A DNA stretch of 64,000 nt from Janthinobacterium sp. FW305-129 (GTDB taxonomy: Bacteria; Pseudomonadota; Gammaproteobacteria; Burkholderiales; Burkholderiaceae_D): assembly GCF_020858115.1 (NCBI RefSeq), contig NZ_JACYMM010000002.1:310001-374000 (forward strand), in the 5' to 3' direction. Shown here piece after piece: positions 1-11,684 of the stretch (its first letter is position 1; the number at the start of each line of letters is the position of its first letter). Under the pieces are notes generated by a model. The model saw nothing but the letters and a program-made list of their open reading frames with translations. It made no database searches and had not been told where the DNA came from. The position numbers and the translations under genes are program-made.

Positions 1-2500
<2,500 letters not shown>

Positions 2501-2619
2501 GTTTTTTTGGCAAAAAGTGGCGGCAGCTTTAAAGGGAAGATTATACGTGATATGGGGTGCGGCATTGACGGCTAGCCAGGGCATTGTTGCGCCCGTACCA
2601 ACATCGACAGCCTGCCGGC

Positions 2620-3066
2620 TCAGGCCGGGTCGTGGCCGCTGGCGCAGGCGTGCGCAGTGGTCACGGCGGCGGGCACTGCGGCGCCGGCAGCGGCATTGCA
2701 GTCGGCGCAGCGGCCGTACAGGGTCAGCTCGTGGCGCTCGACGACAAAGCCTTGCGGCGCCATGCGCTTCAAGTCGCCCGGGCAATCATGCACGTCGAAT
2801 ACGCGCTGGCACGTGGTGCACTGGAAATGGTGATGGTGGTGATTGGCGGCCGTGTTCGACTCATAGCGCGGGTTTTCGCCCGGCAAGGTCACCACGTGCA
2901 CCTTTTCTTCCAGCACCAGCGATTTCAAGTTGCGGTAAACGGTGGCGATGCCCAGCTGCGTCACCTGCAAGCTGGCCTGTTCGAGGATTTCCTGCGCCGA
3001 CAAGGGGCGCTGGGCCGACTCGATGGCGGCTTGAATAGCGGTTTTTTGACGTGTTGTGCGTTCCAT
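2620..3066 (-). CDS. zur: Fur-family metalloregulator, probably Zur
   Basis: A 148-residue winged-helix metal sensor. Residues 1-75 form the DNA-binding part ([10 protein letters not shown] recognition helix region) and 76-148 the dimerisation and metal-binding part, with five consecutive histidines (76-80) followed by C83xxC86 and C120xxC123, the structural zinc cysteines of the family. An upstream in-frame ATG at 3099 exists, but [10 protein letters not shown] at 3066 is the normal family start. It is divergent from a ZnuD-like receptor, and a perfect palindrome lies between the two starts, which argues for zinc (Zur) rather than iron or peroxide sensing. The assignment to zinc rests on context; Fur-family membership is clear. 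Confidence 0.85.
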   Translation of the reverse strand: MERTTRQKTAIQAAIESAQRPLSAQEILEQASLQVTQLGIATVYRNLKSLVLEEKVHVVTLPGENPRYESNTAANHHHHHFQCTTCQRVFDVHDCPGDLKRMAPQGFVVERHELTLYGRCADCNAAAGAAVPAAVTTAHACASGHDPA

Positions 3067-3122
3067 AGCCGACAGAATACACCATCCGCCTGTATCCACT
3101 GCCCGGAAAAACTGTCACACAG

Positions 3123-3144
3123 TAATGATAATGGGTTATCATTA
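3123..3144. promoter_or_regulatory. Candidate Zur operator (perfect palindrome)
   Basis: TAATGATAA, a TGGG spacer, then TTATCATTA: two 9-bp arms that are exact reverse complements. It lies 57 bp upstream of the Fur-family regulator start and 79 bp upstream of the TonB-receptor start. The AT-rich dyad resembles Fur/Zur boxes. Shared control of the divergent pair is inferred. Confidence 0.7.
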
Positions 3145-3223
3145 TCAACTTGGGGCAGGCCATTACCTTGCGCGCGCTGCCCAAACCCTGCCAATAACGA
3201 TAGCCGATAAGGAACTCTTACCC

Positions 3224-5293
3224 ATGTCCATCCGTCCTCACCAACCGACTCCCCTCGCGCTGGCCATCATGCTGGCCTTTGCCGCTCCCGCCAGCGCCCT
3301 GGCGCAACAGGCAGCCACCTTGCCCGCCGTCACCGTCTCGGCCAGCGCCCTGGCCCTGGGCAGCGACGACATGAGCACGCCCGTGACCGTGCTGGAAGGC
3401 GAGGCACTGGTGCTGGCAAGGTCAGCGACCCTGGGCGAAACCCTGGCCGGCCAGCCCGGCATCACGTCCAGCCATTTCGGCGCCGGCGCCAGCCGTCCCA
3501 TCATCCGCGGCATGGATGGTCCGCGCGTGAAAGTGCTGTCCGATGGCGCCGAAGTGCAGGATGCCTCGACCATCAGCCCAGACCATGCCGTCGCGGCCGA
3601 ACCGATGCTGTCGGAACAGATTGAAGTCTTGCGCGGCCCGTCCGCGCTGGCCTACGGCGGCGGCGCCGTCGGCGGCGTGGTCAACGTGATCGACAAGAAA
3701 ATCCCCACGCGCGTGCCGGCCAAGGGTTTTGAAGGCAGCGCGGAAGTGCGCGCCAACTCAAACGCGCGCGAAAAGGCGGGCGCCTTTGAAGTGACTGGCG
3801 GCTCCGGCAACATCGCCTTCCACGCGGAAGGCGTCAAGCGCGATGCGAAGGAATACAAGGTCGGCAGCGGCTGGGAAGGCGGCTCCAGGGTGGCAGGCAG
3901 CTACAACAAGACGGACACGGGCAGCGTGGGCGTGTCATGGGTGGGTCAGCGGGGCTTCCTGGGCCTGGCTTTCACCAGCCAGCATGCGGAATACGGCTTG
4001 CCTGGCCACAACCACGAATTCGAGAGCTGCCACCCGCACGGCACGCATCTGCATTGCGGCGGCCACGAGGGCCACGGCCATGGCGACGAAGAAGAACATG
4101 AGCACGAGCATGAACACGAAAGCGTGCCCTACGTGAAACTGAAGAGCGAACGCTGGGACGTGCGCGGCGAATTGCGCGATCCCGTGCCCGGCTTCGCCAA
4201 GCTGCGCCTGCGCGCTTCATTCACTGATTACAAGCACGATGAAATCGAAGGCACGGAAATCGCCACCACGTTCAAGAACAAGGGTCACGATGCGCGCCTG
4301 GAGATGGAACACCATCCCGTCTTCGGCTGGCGCGGCGTGGTCGGCCTGCAAACGTCGAAGCGCGATTTCTCCGCCCTGGGCGAGGAAGCCTACGTGGCGC
4401 CGACGGTCACGAAGAAGCACGCGGCCTTCCTGGTGGAAGAATACAAGCTGGACCAATGGCGCTTCGAAGCGGGCTTGCGCCACGAATGGCAAGACATCGC
4501 GGTCGACAGCGCCACCTTGCAAGACCGCAGCGCCAAGGGTACGTCGGTCTCGCTGGGCGCCGTGTGGAAATTCGCTCCCCAGTACTCGCTCGGTTCGACC
4601 ATTTCCCGCACCCACCGCCTGCCCAGCGCCGAGGAACTGTATGCGCACGGCGTGCACATGGCCACGGCCACATATGAACTGGGCAATCAAAACCTGGGCA
4701 AGGAAACGTCGAACAATATCGACTTGACCTTGCGCAAATATGCGGGCGCCACGACCTTCTCGGCCAGTGCCTACCGCAACAAGGTCGACAACTACATCTT
4801 CGGCTCCACCTTGGACAACCACGAAGGCTTCCAGCTGATCCAGTACGCCCAGCGCGACGCCACGTTTACGGGCGTGGAAGGGCAAGTGCGCCAGCAATTG
4901 AACCCCATGTTCGGCGCCAGCGTGTTCGGCGACTATGTGCGGGCCAAGCTGGCCGACGGTGGCGCAGCTAACAATAGCAACCTGCCGCGCATCCCGGCCC
5001 AGCGTTTTGGCGTGAAGGTCGACGCCAACTGGCAGGCATGGAGCGGCGTGGCCGAGTTCTACCGCGTGGGCAAGCAAGACAAGGTGGCCGCGTTTGAGAC
5101 GGCAACCCCGGGCTACAACATGCTGAACCTGTCCGCCAACTACGACACGCGCATCGGCACGACGCCGGCCCAGTTCTACATCAAGGCGAACAACCTGACG
5201 AATGAACTGGCGTACAGCCACACCTCGTTCATCAAGAACGCGGCGCCTTTGATGGGGCGCAATGTCACCGTCGGCATGCGCGTGACTTTCTAG
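3224..5293 (+). CDS. znuD: TonB-dependent zinc receptor, ZnuD-like
   Basis: A 689-residue outer-membrane gated beta-barrel. The start at 3224 gives a clean signal peptide (LALAIMLAFAAPASALA). A plug domain follows (SRPIIRGMDGPRVKVLSDG region, then EVLRGPSALAYGGGAVGGVVNV), and the chain ends in a terminal phenylalanine (VGMRVTF) as expected for barrel assembly. An extracellular loop at about residues 260-299 holds around 13 histidines, two cysteines and many Asp/Glu, the hallmark of ZnuD, which takes up zinc in Neisseria and relatives. It is divergent from the Fur/Zur gene with a palindromic box upstream, so induction in low zinc is expected. Another metal such as nickel or cobalt cannot be excluded from sequence. 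Confidence 0.88.
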   Translation: MSIRPHQPTPLALAIMLAFAAPASALAQQAATLPAVTVSASALALGSDDMSTPVTVLEGEALVLARSATLGETLAGQPGITSSHFGAGASRPIIRGMDGPRVKVLSDGAEVQDASTISPDHAVAAEPMLSEQIEVLRGPSALAYGGGAVGGVVNVIDKKIPTRVPAKGFEGSAEVRANSNAREKAGAFEVTGGSGNIAFHAEGVKRDAKEYKVGSGWEGGSRVAGSYNKTDTGSVGVSWVGQRGFLGLAFTSQHAEYGLPGHNHEFESCHPHGTHLHCGGHEGHGHGDEEEHEHEHEHESVPYVKLKSERWDVRGELRDPVPGFAKLRLRASFTDYKHDEIEGTEIATTFKNKGHDARLEMEHHPVFGWRGVVGLQTSKRDFSALGEEAYVAPTVTKKHAAFLVEEYKLDQWRFEAGLRHEWQDIAVDSATLQDRSAKGTSVSLGAVWKFAPQYSLGSTISRTHRLPSAEELYAHGVHMATATYELGNQNLGKETSNNIDLTLRKYAGATTFSASAYRNKVDNYIFGSTLDNHEGFQLIQYAQRDATFTGVEGQVRQQLNPMFGASVFGDYVRAKLADGGAANNSNLPRIPAQRFGVKVDANWQAWSGVAEFYRVGKQDKVAAFETATPGYNMLNLSANYDTRIGTTPAQFYIKANNLTNELAYSHTSFIKNAAPLMGRNVTVGMRVTF

Positions 5294-5324
5294 TAACGTC
5301 AGGCGCTGTTGAGCTGAGAACTTA

Positions 5325-6065
5325 TCAGCTTGCCTTGATTAGATCGATCCGATCCGTGCAAAAACCGTCCACGCCCCAGGCCAGCAGTTCGCTGGCCCGT
5401 TCGGGCGTGTTGACGGTGTAGCAGAACAGCCCGTATCCCGCCTCCTTGACCTTTCGCGCCAGTTCCGGCGTCAGTTGCTGGTGGTCGCAATGAATCGCCA
5501 CCACGTCCAGCTGCTTCGCCGTGCGCACCCAGTCATCCGGTATCTGTTCGACCAGCCAGCCGCGCGCCAGTTCCGGCGCCGCCTGGCGCGCCGCCTGCAG
5601 CGCGTCGATGCTGAACGACGAGAGCAAGGGCAATAATTCTCCAGCAGCAATTTCTTTTGCGAAATAATCGCGCGTGGCCCGCGCCACCGCCTCGCCCGTG
5701 GCTACGTCGAAGCCGGGTGCCGGCTTGATTTCGATGTTCATCCAGATGCGCTGCGCCTTGCAATAGTCCACCACGGCCTCGAACGTGGGCACGCCCTCGC
5801 CCGCGAATTGCGGGCCGAACCAGGCGCCCGCCTCCATGGCGCCCAGCTGCGCGGCCGTGTAATCGCTGATATGCCCGCTGCCGGCCACGGTGCGCCCCAG
5901 CTCCGGGTCGTGCACGACGACGGGCACGCCGTCGGACGCCAGCATGACGTCGAATTCCACGGCGCGGTAGCCGTAGGCGAGGCCGCAGCGCAGGGCGGCC
6001 AGGGTGTTTTCAGGCGCCAGGGTGCCGCCGCCGCGGTGCGCCAGGGTGCGTGGGTAGGGCCACAT
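5325..6065 (-). CDS. ugpQ: Glycerophosphodiester phosphodiesterase (cytoplasmic type)
   Basis: A 246-residue GDPD-fold enzyme that hydrolyses glycerophosphodiesters to glycerol-3-phosphate and an alcohol. The catalytic set is present: H10-R11 (AHRGG), E37 and D39 (VEFDV), and H52 in VVVHD. There is no signal peptide, so it resembles cytoplasmic UgpQ rather than periplasmic GlpQ. It is convergent with the zinc receptor gene. Upstream, AAGGAA sits at good spacing from the ATG at 6065. The gene stands alone; no ugp transporter genes are nearby. Confidence 0.9.
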   Translation of the reverse strand: MWPYPRTLAHRGGGTLAPENTLAALRCGLAYGYRAVEFDVMLASDGVPVVVHDPELGRTVAGSGHISDYTAAQLGAMEAGAWFGPQFAGEGVPTFEAVVDYCKAQRIWMNIEIKPAPGFDVATGEAVARATRDYFAKEIAAGELLPLLSSFSIDALQAARQAAPELARGWLVEQIPDDWVRTAKQLDVVAIHCDHQQLTPELARKVKEAGYGLFCYTVNTPERASELLAWGVDGFCTDRIDLIKAS

Positions 6066-6263
6066 GGTGTTCCTTTATCATGATGAGGTTTTCAATGAGG
6101 ACGTCTTGCCATCATCGCGTGCAAGCGCCACCATGTAAAGGACGCGATCGGGCGATTGGCGCCGTCTCCACCCGCTTTCGTCGCAACGGCGTTGCGCCCG
6201 CATGCAGAGCCGCCCATAATTGCCGCATTGCCAACCCGAACGCCCACCCGAAAGCGGTCCCGC

Positions 6264-7367
6264 ATGCACACTACCGACACCGCCCCCCGCAAGACGGGCT
6301 TTCCCTACCGGCGCCTGCTGGGCGATGCACGTTATGCGCTGCTGCTCAATGTCCTGTGCGCCCTCTTCATCACCTTCGTGCTGAGCGGCGGACAAAGCTT
6401 CTGGCTCAACCTGCTTGCATCCATGTGCATAGGCGGCATCGCCTTCCTGCTCATCGACGGCATCCGCCTGGCCTGGTGGGGCGAGGGACGCCGCCCCCCA
6501 AGACTGCCCTTCACTGCCCTCATCATCGTCAGCGCCACCGTGGCACAGGTAGGCGGCACCATGCTGTTCGGCTGGCTGGCCAATATCGACGTTCCCGCGC
6601 CCGTCTCCATGTCGTCACGCAATGTCGGCATGACGGTGTTCACCTTGGCGGTGGCGGGAGCGGCCATCCTGTTCTTTGGCAGCCGCGAAAAAATCGCCCG
6701 CCTGCAAATGGAAGCGGCCCAGGAAAAAGCCCGCGCCGAATCCGTGGCGCGCCAGGCCATGCAGGCGCAGTTGCAGCTGCTGCAGGCGCAGATCGAACCG
6801 CACATGCTGTTCAACACCCTGGCCAACCTGCAGGGCCTGATCAGCTTTGATCCTGACCGCGCCCAACTGCTGCTCGATCAATTGATCCAGTATCTGCGCG
6901 CCACCCTGTCTTCCTCGCGCGCCGAGTCCACCACCCTGGAGCAGGAGTTTTCCCTGATGCAAGCCTATCTGGGCCTGATGTCCATCCGCATGGGTGCGCG
7001 CCTGAGTTACGCGCTGGACTTGCCCGAGGCCTTGCGCCAGATCAAGGTGCCGCCCATGCTGCTGCAGCCGCTGGTGGAAAACGCCATCCAGCACGGCCTG
7101 GAACCGAAGATCGAAGGCGGCCACATCCACGTGCGGGCGTCCACGGACGCTGGCGTGCTGACTCTTACCGTCAGCGACGATGGCCTGGGCCTCGACCATC
7201 CGGGCCAGAGCAAGGGCACGCACCTGGGCGTGGCGAACATCCGCGAACGCCTGCGCGGCATGCATGGCGATGCCGCCAGCCTGGTGCTGGCCGCCAACAC
7301 GCCGGCAGGCGTCGTCGCCCGCCTGCAATTTCCCATTCACCCCACCACCGCGAGTCCCACGCCATGA
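6264..7367 (+). CDS. LytS/AlgZ-type sensor histidine kinase
   Basis: A 367-residue membrane kinase. Four hydrophobic segments lie at about 24-42, 48-66, 83-105 and 122-139, followed by a short helical linker and the LytS-type kinase domain with its phospho-acceptor histidine H180 in QIEPHMLFNTL. Downstream are the N-box (LVENAIQHGL) and a G-box (DDGLGL). No extracytoplasmic ligand domain is visible, so the signal is unknown. The start at 6264 is chosen because it directly precedes the polar N-terminus and first membrane helix. Its stop overlaps the start of the response-regulator gene by 4 bp (ATGA), so the pair is translationally coupled. Confidence 0.88.
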   Translation: MHTTDTAPRKTGFPYRRLLGDARYALLLNVLCALFITFVLSGGQSFWLNLLASMCIGGIAFLLIDGIRLAWWGEGRRPPRLPFTALIIVSATVAQVGGTMLFGWLANIDVPAPVSMSSRNVGMTVFTLAVAGAAILFFGSREKIARLQMEAAQEKARAESVARQAMQAQLQLLQAQIEPHMLFNTLANLQGLISFDPDRAQLLLDQLIQYLRATLSSSRAESTTLEQEFSLMQAYLGLMSIRMGARLSYALDLPEALRQIKVPPMLLQPLVENAIQHGLEPKIEGGHIHVRASTDAGVLTLTVSDDGLGLDHPGQSKGTHLGVANIRERLRGMHGDAASLVLAANTPAGVVARLQFPIHPTTASPTP

Positions 7368-8218
7368 GCAACCCCATCCCGCGCGCCCTGATCGCCGAAG
7401 ACGAACCGATACTCGCCGCCGCCCTCGCGCACGCCTTGCGCCGGCTATGGCCGGAACTCGACATCGTCGCCACCTGCGCCAACGGCGTGGAAGCCCTGCA
7501 GCAAGGCCTGGCGCTGCAGCCCGACATACTATTTCTCGACATCAAGATGCCGGGCAAGACGGGCCTGGAAGCGGCCGAGGAGCTGGCCGAACAGTGGCCC
7601 GACGGCGTGCCGTTCCCCCATATCGTGTTCGTCACCGCCTACGATGAGTTTGCACTGGCCGCCTTCGAGCATGCGGCTGCCGATTACGTCTTAAAACCCG
7701 TCAACGATGCGCGCCTGGGCAAGACGGTGGAACGCCTGCAGCAGCGCCTGCGCGACAGCGCTGGCGCCAGCGGGACAGCAACGCCAGCGGCAGCCACGGC
7801 GGCGCCGGTGACGGCGAACGGAACAGCGTCCGCCAGCGACGGCAACCTGGCCCGCCTGCTGGCCCAGTTGCAAGCCATGGTGCCGCCCGCCCCGCGCCTG
7901 CAGATGATACGGGCGGCCGTCGGCAACAGCGTGCGCATGATCGCCCTGGCCGACATCGTGTATTTCGAGGCGCTGGACAAATACATCAACGTCGTGTGCC
8001 AGGACAGCGAAGCGCTGATACGCACGAGCCTGAAGGAATTGCTGCCCCAGCTGGATCCGCAACAGTTCTGGCAAATCCACCGGGGCACCATCGTCAACGC
8101 CAGCGCCATCGCCACGGCCGTGCGCGACGAGGCGGGCAAGCTGTCGCTGACCCTGCGCCAGCATCCGGCGCAACTGCGCGTCAGCCCCTTATATGCCCAT
8201 CTGTTCCGGCAGATGTAG
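7364..8218 (+). CDS. LytTR-family response regulator
   Basis: A 284-residue cytoplasmic transcription regulator, partner of the preceding kinase. The receiver domain occupies about residues 7-125, with the acidic pocket AEDE, phospho-acceptor D59 in LFLDIKMPG and the K of YVLKPV. An Ala/Thr-rich linker (about 130-170) leads to a C-terminal LytTR DNA-binding domain (about 180-284: DIVYFEALDKYINV and FWQIHRGTIVN). AlgR/LytR relatives control surface polysaccharide, pili or autolysis, but nothing here identifies the target genes. Confidence 0.9.
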   Translation: MSNPIPRALIAEDEPILAAALAHALRRLWPELDIVATCANGVEALQQGLALQPDILFLDIKMPGKTGLEAAEELAEQWPDGVPFPHIVFVTAYDEFALAAFEHAAADYVLKPVNDARLGKTVERLQQRLRDSAGASGTATPAAATAAPVTANGTASASDGNLARLLAQLQAMVPPAPRLQMIRAAVGNSVRMIALADIVYFEALDKYINVVCQDSEALIRTSLKELLPQLDPQQFWQIHRGTIVNASAIATAVRDEAGKLSLTLRQHPAQLRVSPLYAHLFRQM

Positions 8219-8545
8219 CTAATGCAACTGGTGTTTTAAGTCGGACAGTTCATCGTGCACCTTGAGCACGGCGCTCTTCATTTCCGGCGTCACGCTGGAC
8301 GCCGTGCCGCACGCCCGCTTGGCGCGGTCGCCCAGCGATTCCATCTGGTCGACGGCCTGGCGGATGCGCGCATCGTCGTGCGTGTCGATGGCTTGCCGCA
8401 CGGCGCTCTTTTGCTGGTCCAGCTGGTTGATGCAATCCTTCAAGTCCATCGGCATGCCCTGCTGCTTGCCGCACAACTGGGCCGCCTGGCCGATTGCGTG
8501 TTCGATGGCGCCAAAGCGCCGTGCCACTTCCTTTGCCTGCATCAT
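8219..8545 (-). CDS. Small helical protein of unknown function
   Basis: A 108-residue cytoplasmic protein predicted to be almost wholly helical, with conserved-looking single cysteines (QLCGKQ, KDCINQ, RACGTA). The start at 8545 is preferred over the ATG at 8560 because GGAGGA ends 6 bases before it. Its stop abuts that of the convergent response regulator with no gap. I do not recognise a family; it resembles small regulatory or stress proteins kept in Oxalobacteraceae, but no function can be assigned. Confidence 0.7.
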   Translation of the reverse strand: MMQAKEVARRFGAIEHAIGQAAQLCGKQQGMPMDLKDCINQLDQQKSAVRQAIDTHDDARIRQAVDQMESLGDRAKRACGTASSVTPEMKSAVLKVHDELSDLKHQLH

Positions 8546-8718
8546 GATGTGTCCTCCCATGGTATTGGGAGTTGGATCGCCAGGCTGGCGCAGGGTTCCC
8601 CACCACGCGCCATGGAGTCGAAATTTCCATACGGCACTTTTTTGTAAGCGCTTGTGACATTCTAGATAATTATCAAATCCTTCAGATACATTGGCGTACC
8701 CGAACTACCCTGCCCACC

Positions 8719-9357
8719 ATGACCTCGCTGCCATCCCTGTCCCGCCGCGCTCCCGGCCTGCTGCTGATCGTCCTGCTGCACGCGGGGCTGGCCTACGTCG
8801 TGCTGCAGTCGCGCCCCCGTCTTGCCGCTGACGAGCACCTGCCGCAGGGTCCGGCCATCGCCTGGCTGCGCTACACGGCCCCCGCGCCGTCCACGCCGGC
8901 AGCCTTGCCCAGCGCAAAACCGGCTGCTGAAAACGTGCCGCGCCGAACCATACCGGTGCCCGTCAGCCGCCCCTTGCCGCCACCCGCCGCCGAGCCGGCG
9001 CAGGCGCCGGTAACGCCGGAAGCGATCACGGCGCCGCCAGCGCCCAGCGCAGCCGATATCCTGGCGCAAGCCAAGCGCGACGTGGGCAAGATCGACAAGG
9101 ATTTACGCAAGGAATTCCCCCAGCGGGGCGGGGAGAAATTCGACGACACGGGCTTCAAGCGCATGCAGCAAGGCTTTGCCGAAGCCTACGCAGCCGTGCC
9201 GCCGAAATGGTACGAGGCATCGAAAATCGAGGAAGTGGGCGCGAATGAGGCCAGGGGCAGCCGCACGTATAAAATCACCAGCGCGCTGGGCACCTTGTGC
9301 GTGACCACGCGCGCGGGCAAGCAGGGGGAAACGATGATCGGCAACTGCCCCAAATAG
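8719..9357 (+). CDS. Membrane-anchored Pro/Ala-rich protein (TonB-like architecture)
   Basis: A 212-residue protein with one N-terminal hydrophobic anchor (about 11-30, GLLLIVLLHAGLAYVVL), a Pro/Ala-rich periplasmic stretch (about 45-110) and a compact C-terminal domain ending in a two-cysteine segment (LGTLCVTTRAG, IGNCPK). The layout recalls TonB, but the C-terminus lacks a recognisable TonB fold, so it is treated as a periplasmic protein of unknown function. The start at 8719 places the anchor directly after a short basic segment. It is convergent with the MFS gene, 6 bp apart. Confidence 0.7.
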   Translation: MTSLPSLSRRAPGLLLIVLLHAGLAYVVLQSRPRLAADEHLPQGPAIAWLRYTAPAPSTPAALPSAKPAAENVPRRTIPVPVSRPLPPPAAEPAQAPVTPEAITAPPAPSAADILAQAKRDVGKIDKDLRKEFPQRGGEKFDDTGFKRMQQGFAEAYAAVPPKWYEASKIEEVGANEARGSRTYKITSALGTLCVTTRAGKQGETMIGNCPK

Positions 9358-9363
9358 CCGGAC

Positions 9364-10650
9364 TCAGCCCACCGCTTCGCGCGCCCCCAGCGGCTGCAGA
9401 TGGCGCAGGCGCAAGGCGATCAGCACGCCGCCGCCCAGGCACACGCCCAGCATGATGATGACGCCCGTCCAGCCATCGAAGCCCCACATCATGCCCGAGG
9501 CGGAGCCGATCAGGCTTGATCCCAAATAATAGAACAGCAGATAAAAGGCCGAGGCCAGCGCCTGCGGCGCGCGGGCGCGGCGGCTGACCCAGCTGCTGGC
9601 GATCGAATGCGAGGCAAAGAAGCCGAAGGTGGCCAGCGCCATGCCGGTGACGATCAGCGGCAGCGAGTCGAACAGGGTCAATACAATGCCACTGAGCATC
9701 ACCGACAGCATGATCCACAGCACGCCCCGGCGTCCCAGCCGGTCCACCAGACGGCCCGCCCAGACGGAGCTGAAGATGCCGATCAGGTACAGAAAGGCCA
9801 GCAAGCCGACCGTGCTCTGGCGCAAGCTGAACGGCGCGGCCAGCAAACGGTAGCCGATGTAGTTATACAGGCTGACGAAACAGCCCATCAGCACGAACGC
9901 CAGGCAGAACAGCCACGGCAAGCCCTGGTCGGAAAAATGCTGCTTGATGGCATGCGGCAAGGCGTTCCAGCCGCGGGTTGTGGGCACGAAGTTCTTCGAC
10001 GCGGGCAGGCTGCGCCAGAATTCCGCCGCCGCCAGCACGCCGGCCACGCCCAGCACGCCCAAGGCCCAGCGCCACGACAGGAAATCGCTGAGCATGGAAG
10101 CGATCAAGCGCCCCGACATGCCGCCAAACGCGCTGCCTGCAATATATAAGCCCATCGACAAGCCCAGCGACGGCCCTTCGATTTCCTCGCCGAGGTAAGC
10201 CATGGCCACGGCCGGCATGCCGCCCAGGGCCACCCCCAGCGCGGCGCGAATCGCCAGCAATTGCGCATAATCCTGCGCAAAGGCGGACAAGATCGTCAAT
10301 ATCGCGGCGGAAAACATCGACGCCACCATCAGCGGCTTGCGTCCCACCCGGTCCGATACGGCACTGAGCAGCACCAAGGAGATGGCCAGCAAGCCGCTCG
10401 ACACGGACAAGGACCAGCTGCTTTGCGCGGGCGTCAAATGAAACTGGTGCGACAGCAGCGGGAACAGGGGCTGGATGCAATACAGCAAGCTGAAGGTGGA
10501 AAAGCCGCCAAAGAACAGCGCGCGGTTGCTGCGCTTGAATTCGATGGACCCCTTGGCGATGGCCGTGCGGGCAGCGGGCGCGGAACCGGGAGCGGATACC
10601 GGAATGGCGGAAGGGGCGGCGGGGGCAAAGGCAAGCGATGAATCAGACAT
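9364..10650 (-). CDS. MFS transporter, YnfM-like
   Basis: A 428-residue, 12-helix drug/metabolite antiporter of the inner membrane. An Ala/Pro-rich cytoplasmic N-terminus (about 1-40) precedes the first helix. The loop 2-3 motif is present as DRVGRKP, and an equivalent DRLGRRG lies in the second half. The sequence matches the YnfM/arabinose-efflux-like branch (LYCIQPLFP, AMAYLGEEI). It is divergent from a LysR regulator with about 100 bp between the starts, the usual layout for LysR-controlled efflux. The substrate is unknown. Confidence 0.85.
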   Translation of the reverse strand: MSDSSLAFAPAAPSAIPVSAPGSAPAARTAIAKGSIEFKRSNRALFFGGFSTFSLLYCIQPLFPLLSHQFHLTPAQSSWSLSVSSGLLAISLVLLSAVSDRVGRKPLMVASMFSAAILTILSAFAQDYAQLLAIRAALGVALGGMPAVAMAYLGEEIEGPSLGLSMGLYIAGSAFGGMSGRLIASMLSDFLSWRWALGVLGVAGVLAAAEFWRSLPASKNFVPTTRGWNALPHAIKQHFSDQGLPWLFCLAFVLMGCFVSLYNYIGYRLLAAPFSLRQSTVGLLAFLYLIGIFSSVWAGRLVDRLGRRGVLWIMLSVMLSGIVLTLFDSLPLIVTGMALATFGFFASHSIASSWVSRRARAPQALASAFYLLFYYLGSSLIGSASGMMWGFDGWTGVIIMLGVCLGGGVLIALRLRHLQPLGAREAVG

Positions 10651-10753
10651 GGCCGTGTTTCGGAAAGGAAGCGAGTCTTCATCTTAGGATTGCCAACTCA
10701 TATCGTCCAATATATATTCAAGGCCCAACTCATACTTTTAAAATATTACTTAC

Positions 10754-11656
10754 ATGGAACTGCGCCACCTGCGTTACTTCGTTGCCGTCGCCGAAGAGCT
10801 GCACTTCACGCGCGCGGCCGAACGCCTGCACATCGGCCAGCCGCCGCTGAGCCAGCAAATCCAGGCGCTGGAAGCAGAACTGGGGGCGCAGTTGTTTGAG
10901 CGCAACAAGCGCTCCGTGCGGCTGACGCAGGCGGGTGCGCTGTTTCTCGACGATGCGCGGCGCATCCTGGCGCTGTCGGAACAGGCGGCCGTCACGGCGC
11001 GCCGGGCACAGCGGGGCGAAGCGGGCGAATTGCGCATCGGCTTTACCTTTTCCACGCCGTTTACGCCGTACTTCGCCACCGTCATCAACCGCTACCGCCA
11101 GCAATTCCCGCACGTCACCCTGACCTTGCACGAGATGGCGACATTGCATCAGCTCGAAGCGATCTCGGGCCGGACGATGGACCTGGGCTTCGTGCGCCCG
11201 CCGGAAACGACGTATCCGGACGACATCCGCCTGACCGAATTGCGCAAGGACCCGCTGTTCCTCGTGCTGCCCGTCGCCCACGCGCTGGCGGCCAAGGACA
11301 GCATCGCGATTGCCGACATGGCGGGCGAAGGCTTTGTCATGTATCCCAGGGATGCGGGCACGGGGATTTATCCGCAGATCTTCCGCCTGTGCAAGGCGGC
11401 CGGCTTCGTGCCCCAGGTGGCGCAGGAAGCGGGCGAAGCGTCGACCATCATCGGCCTGGTGGCGGCAGGCTGCGGCATTTCCGTGTTGCCCGCCTCGTTC
11501 GACCGCATCCGCATGGATGGCGTGTGCTACCGCCCCATCGCCGACCCGCAGGCGAGCACCAGTTTATTACTTGCACAGCGGGAAGAAGAGACGTCGCCGC
11601 TGGTGGCGGCGTTCGTGAAACTGGCCGAGGAAGCGGCGCTGGAAGGGGGAGCGTAG
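10754..11656 (+). CDS. LysR-family transcriptional regulator
   Basis: A 300-residue regulator with an N-terminal winged helix (residues 1-60, MELRHLRYFVAVAEELHFTR and LSQQIQALEAELGAQLF) and a periplasmic-binding-like effector domain (about 90-290). The opening sequence places it in the BenM/CatM-like LysR branch. It probably controls the divergent YnfM-like MFS gene, and the 103-bp gap between them would hold its operator. The ligand is not identifiable. Confidence 0.9.
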   Translation: MELRHLRYFVAVAEELHFTRAAERLHIGQPPLSQQIQALEAELGAQLFERNKRSVRLTQAGALFLDDARRILALSEQAAVTARRAQRGEAGELRIGFTFSTPFTPYFATVINRYRQQFPHVTLTLHEMATLHQLEAISGRTMDLGFVRPPETTYPDDIRLTELRKDPLFLVLPVAHALAAKDSIAIADMAGEGFVMYPRDAGTGIYPQIFRLCKAAGFVPQVAQEAGEASTIIGLVAAGCGISVLPASFDRIRMDGVCYRPIADPQASTSLLLAQREEETSPLVAAFVKLAEEAALEGGA

Positions 11657-11684
11657 GCCGGCAGGCGCCAGCCCACGTACTGCA

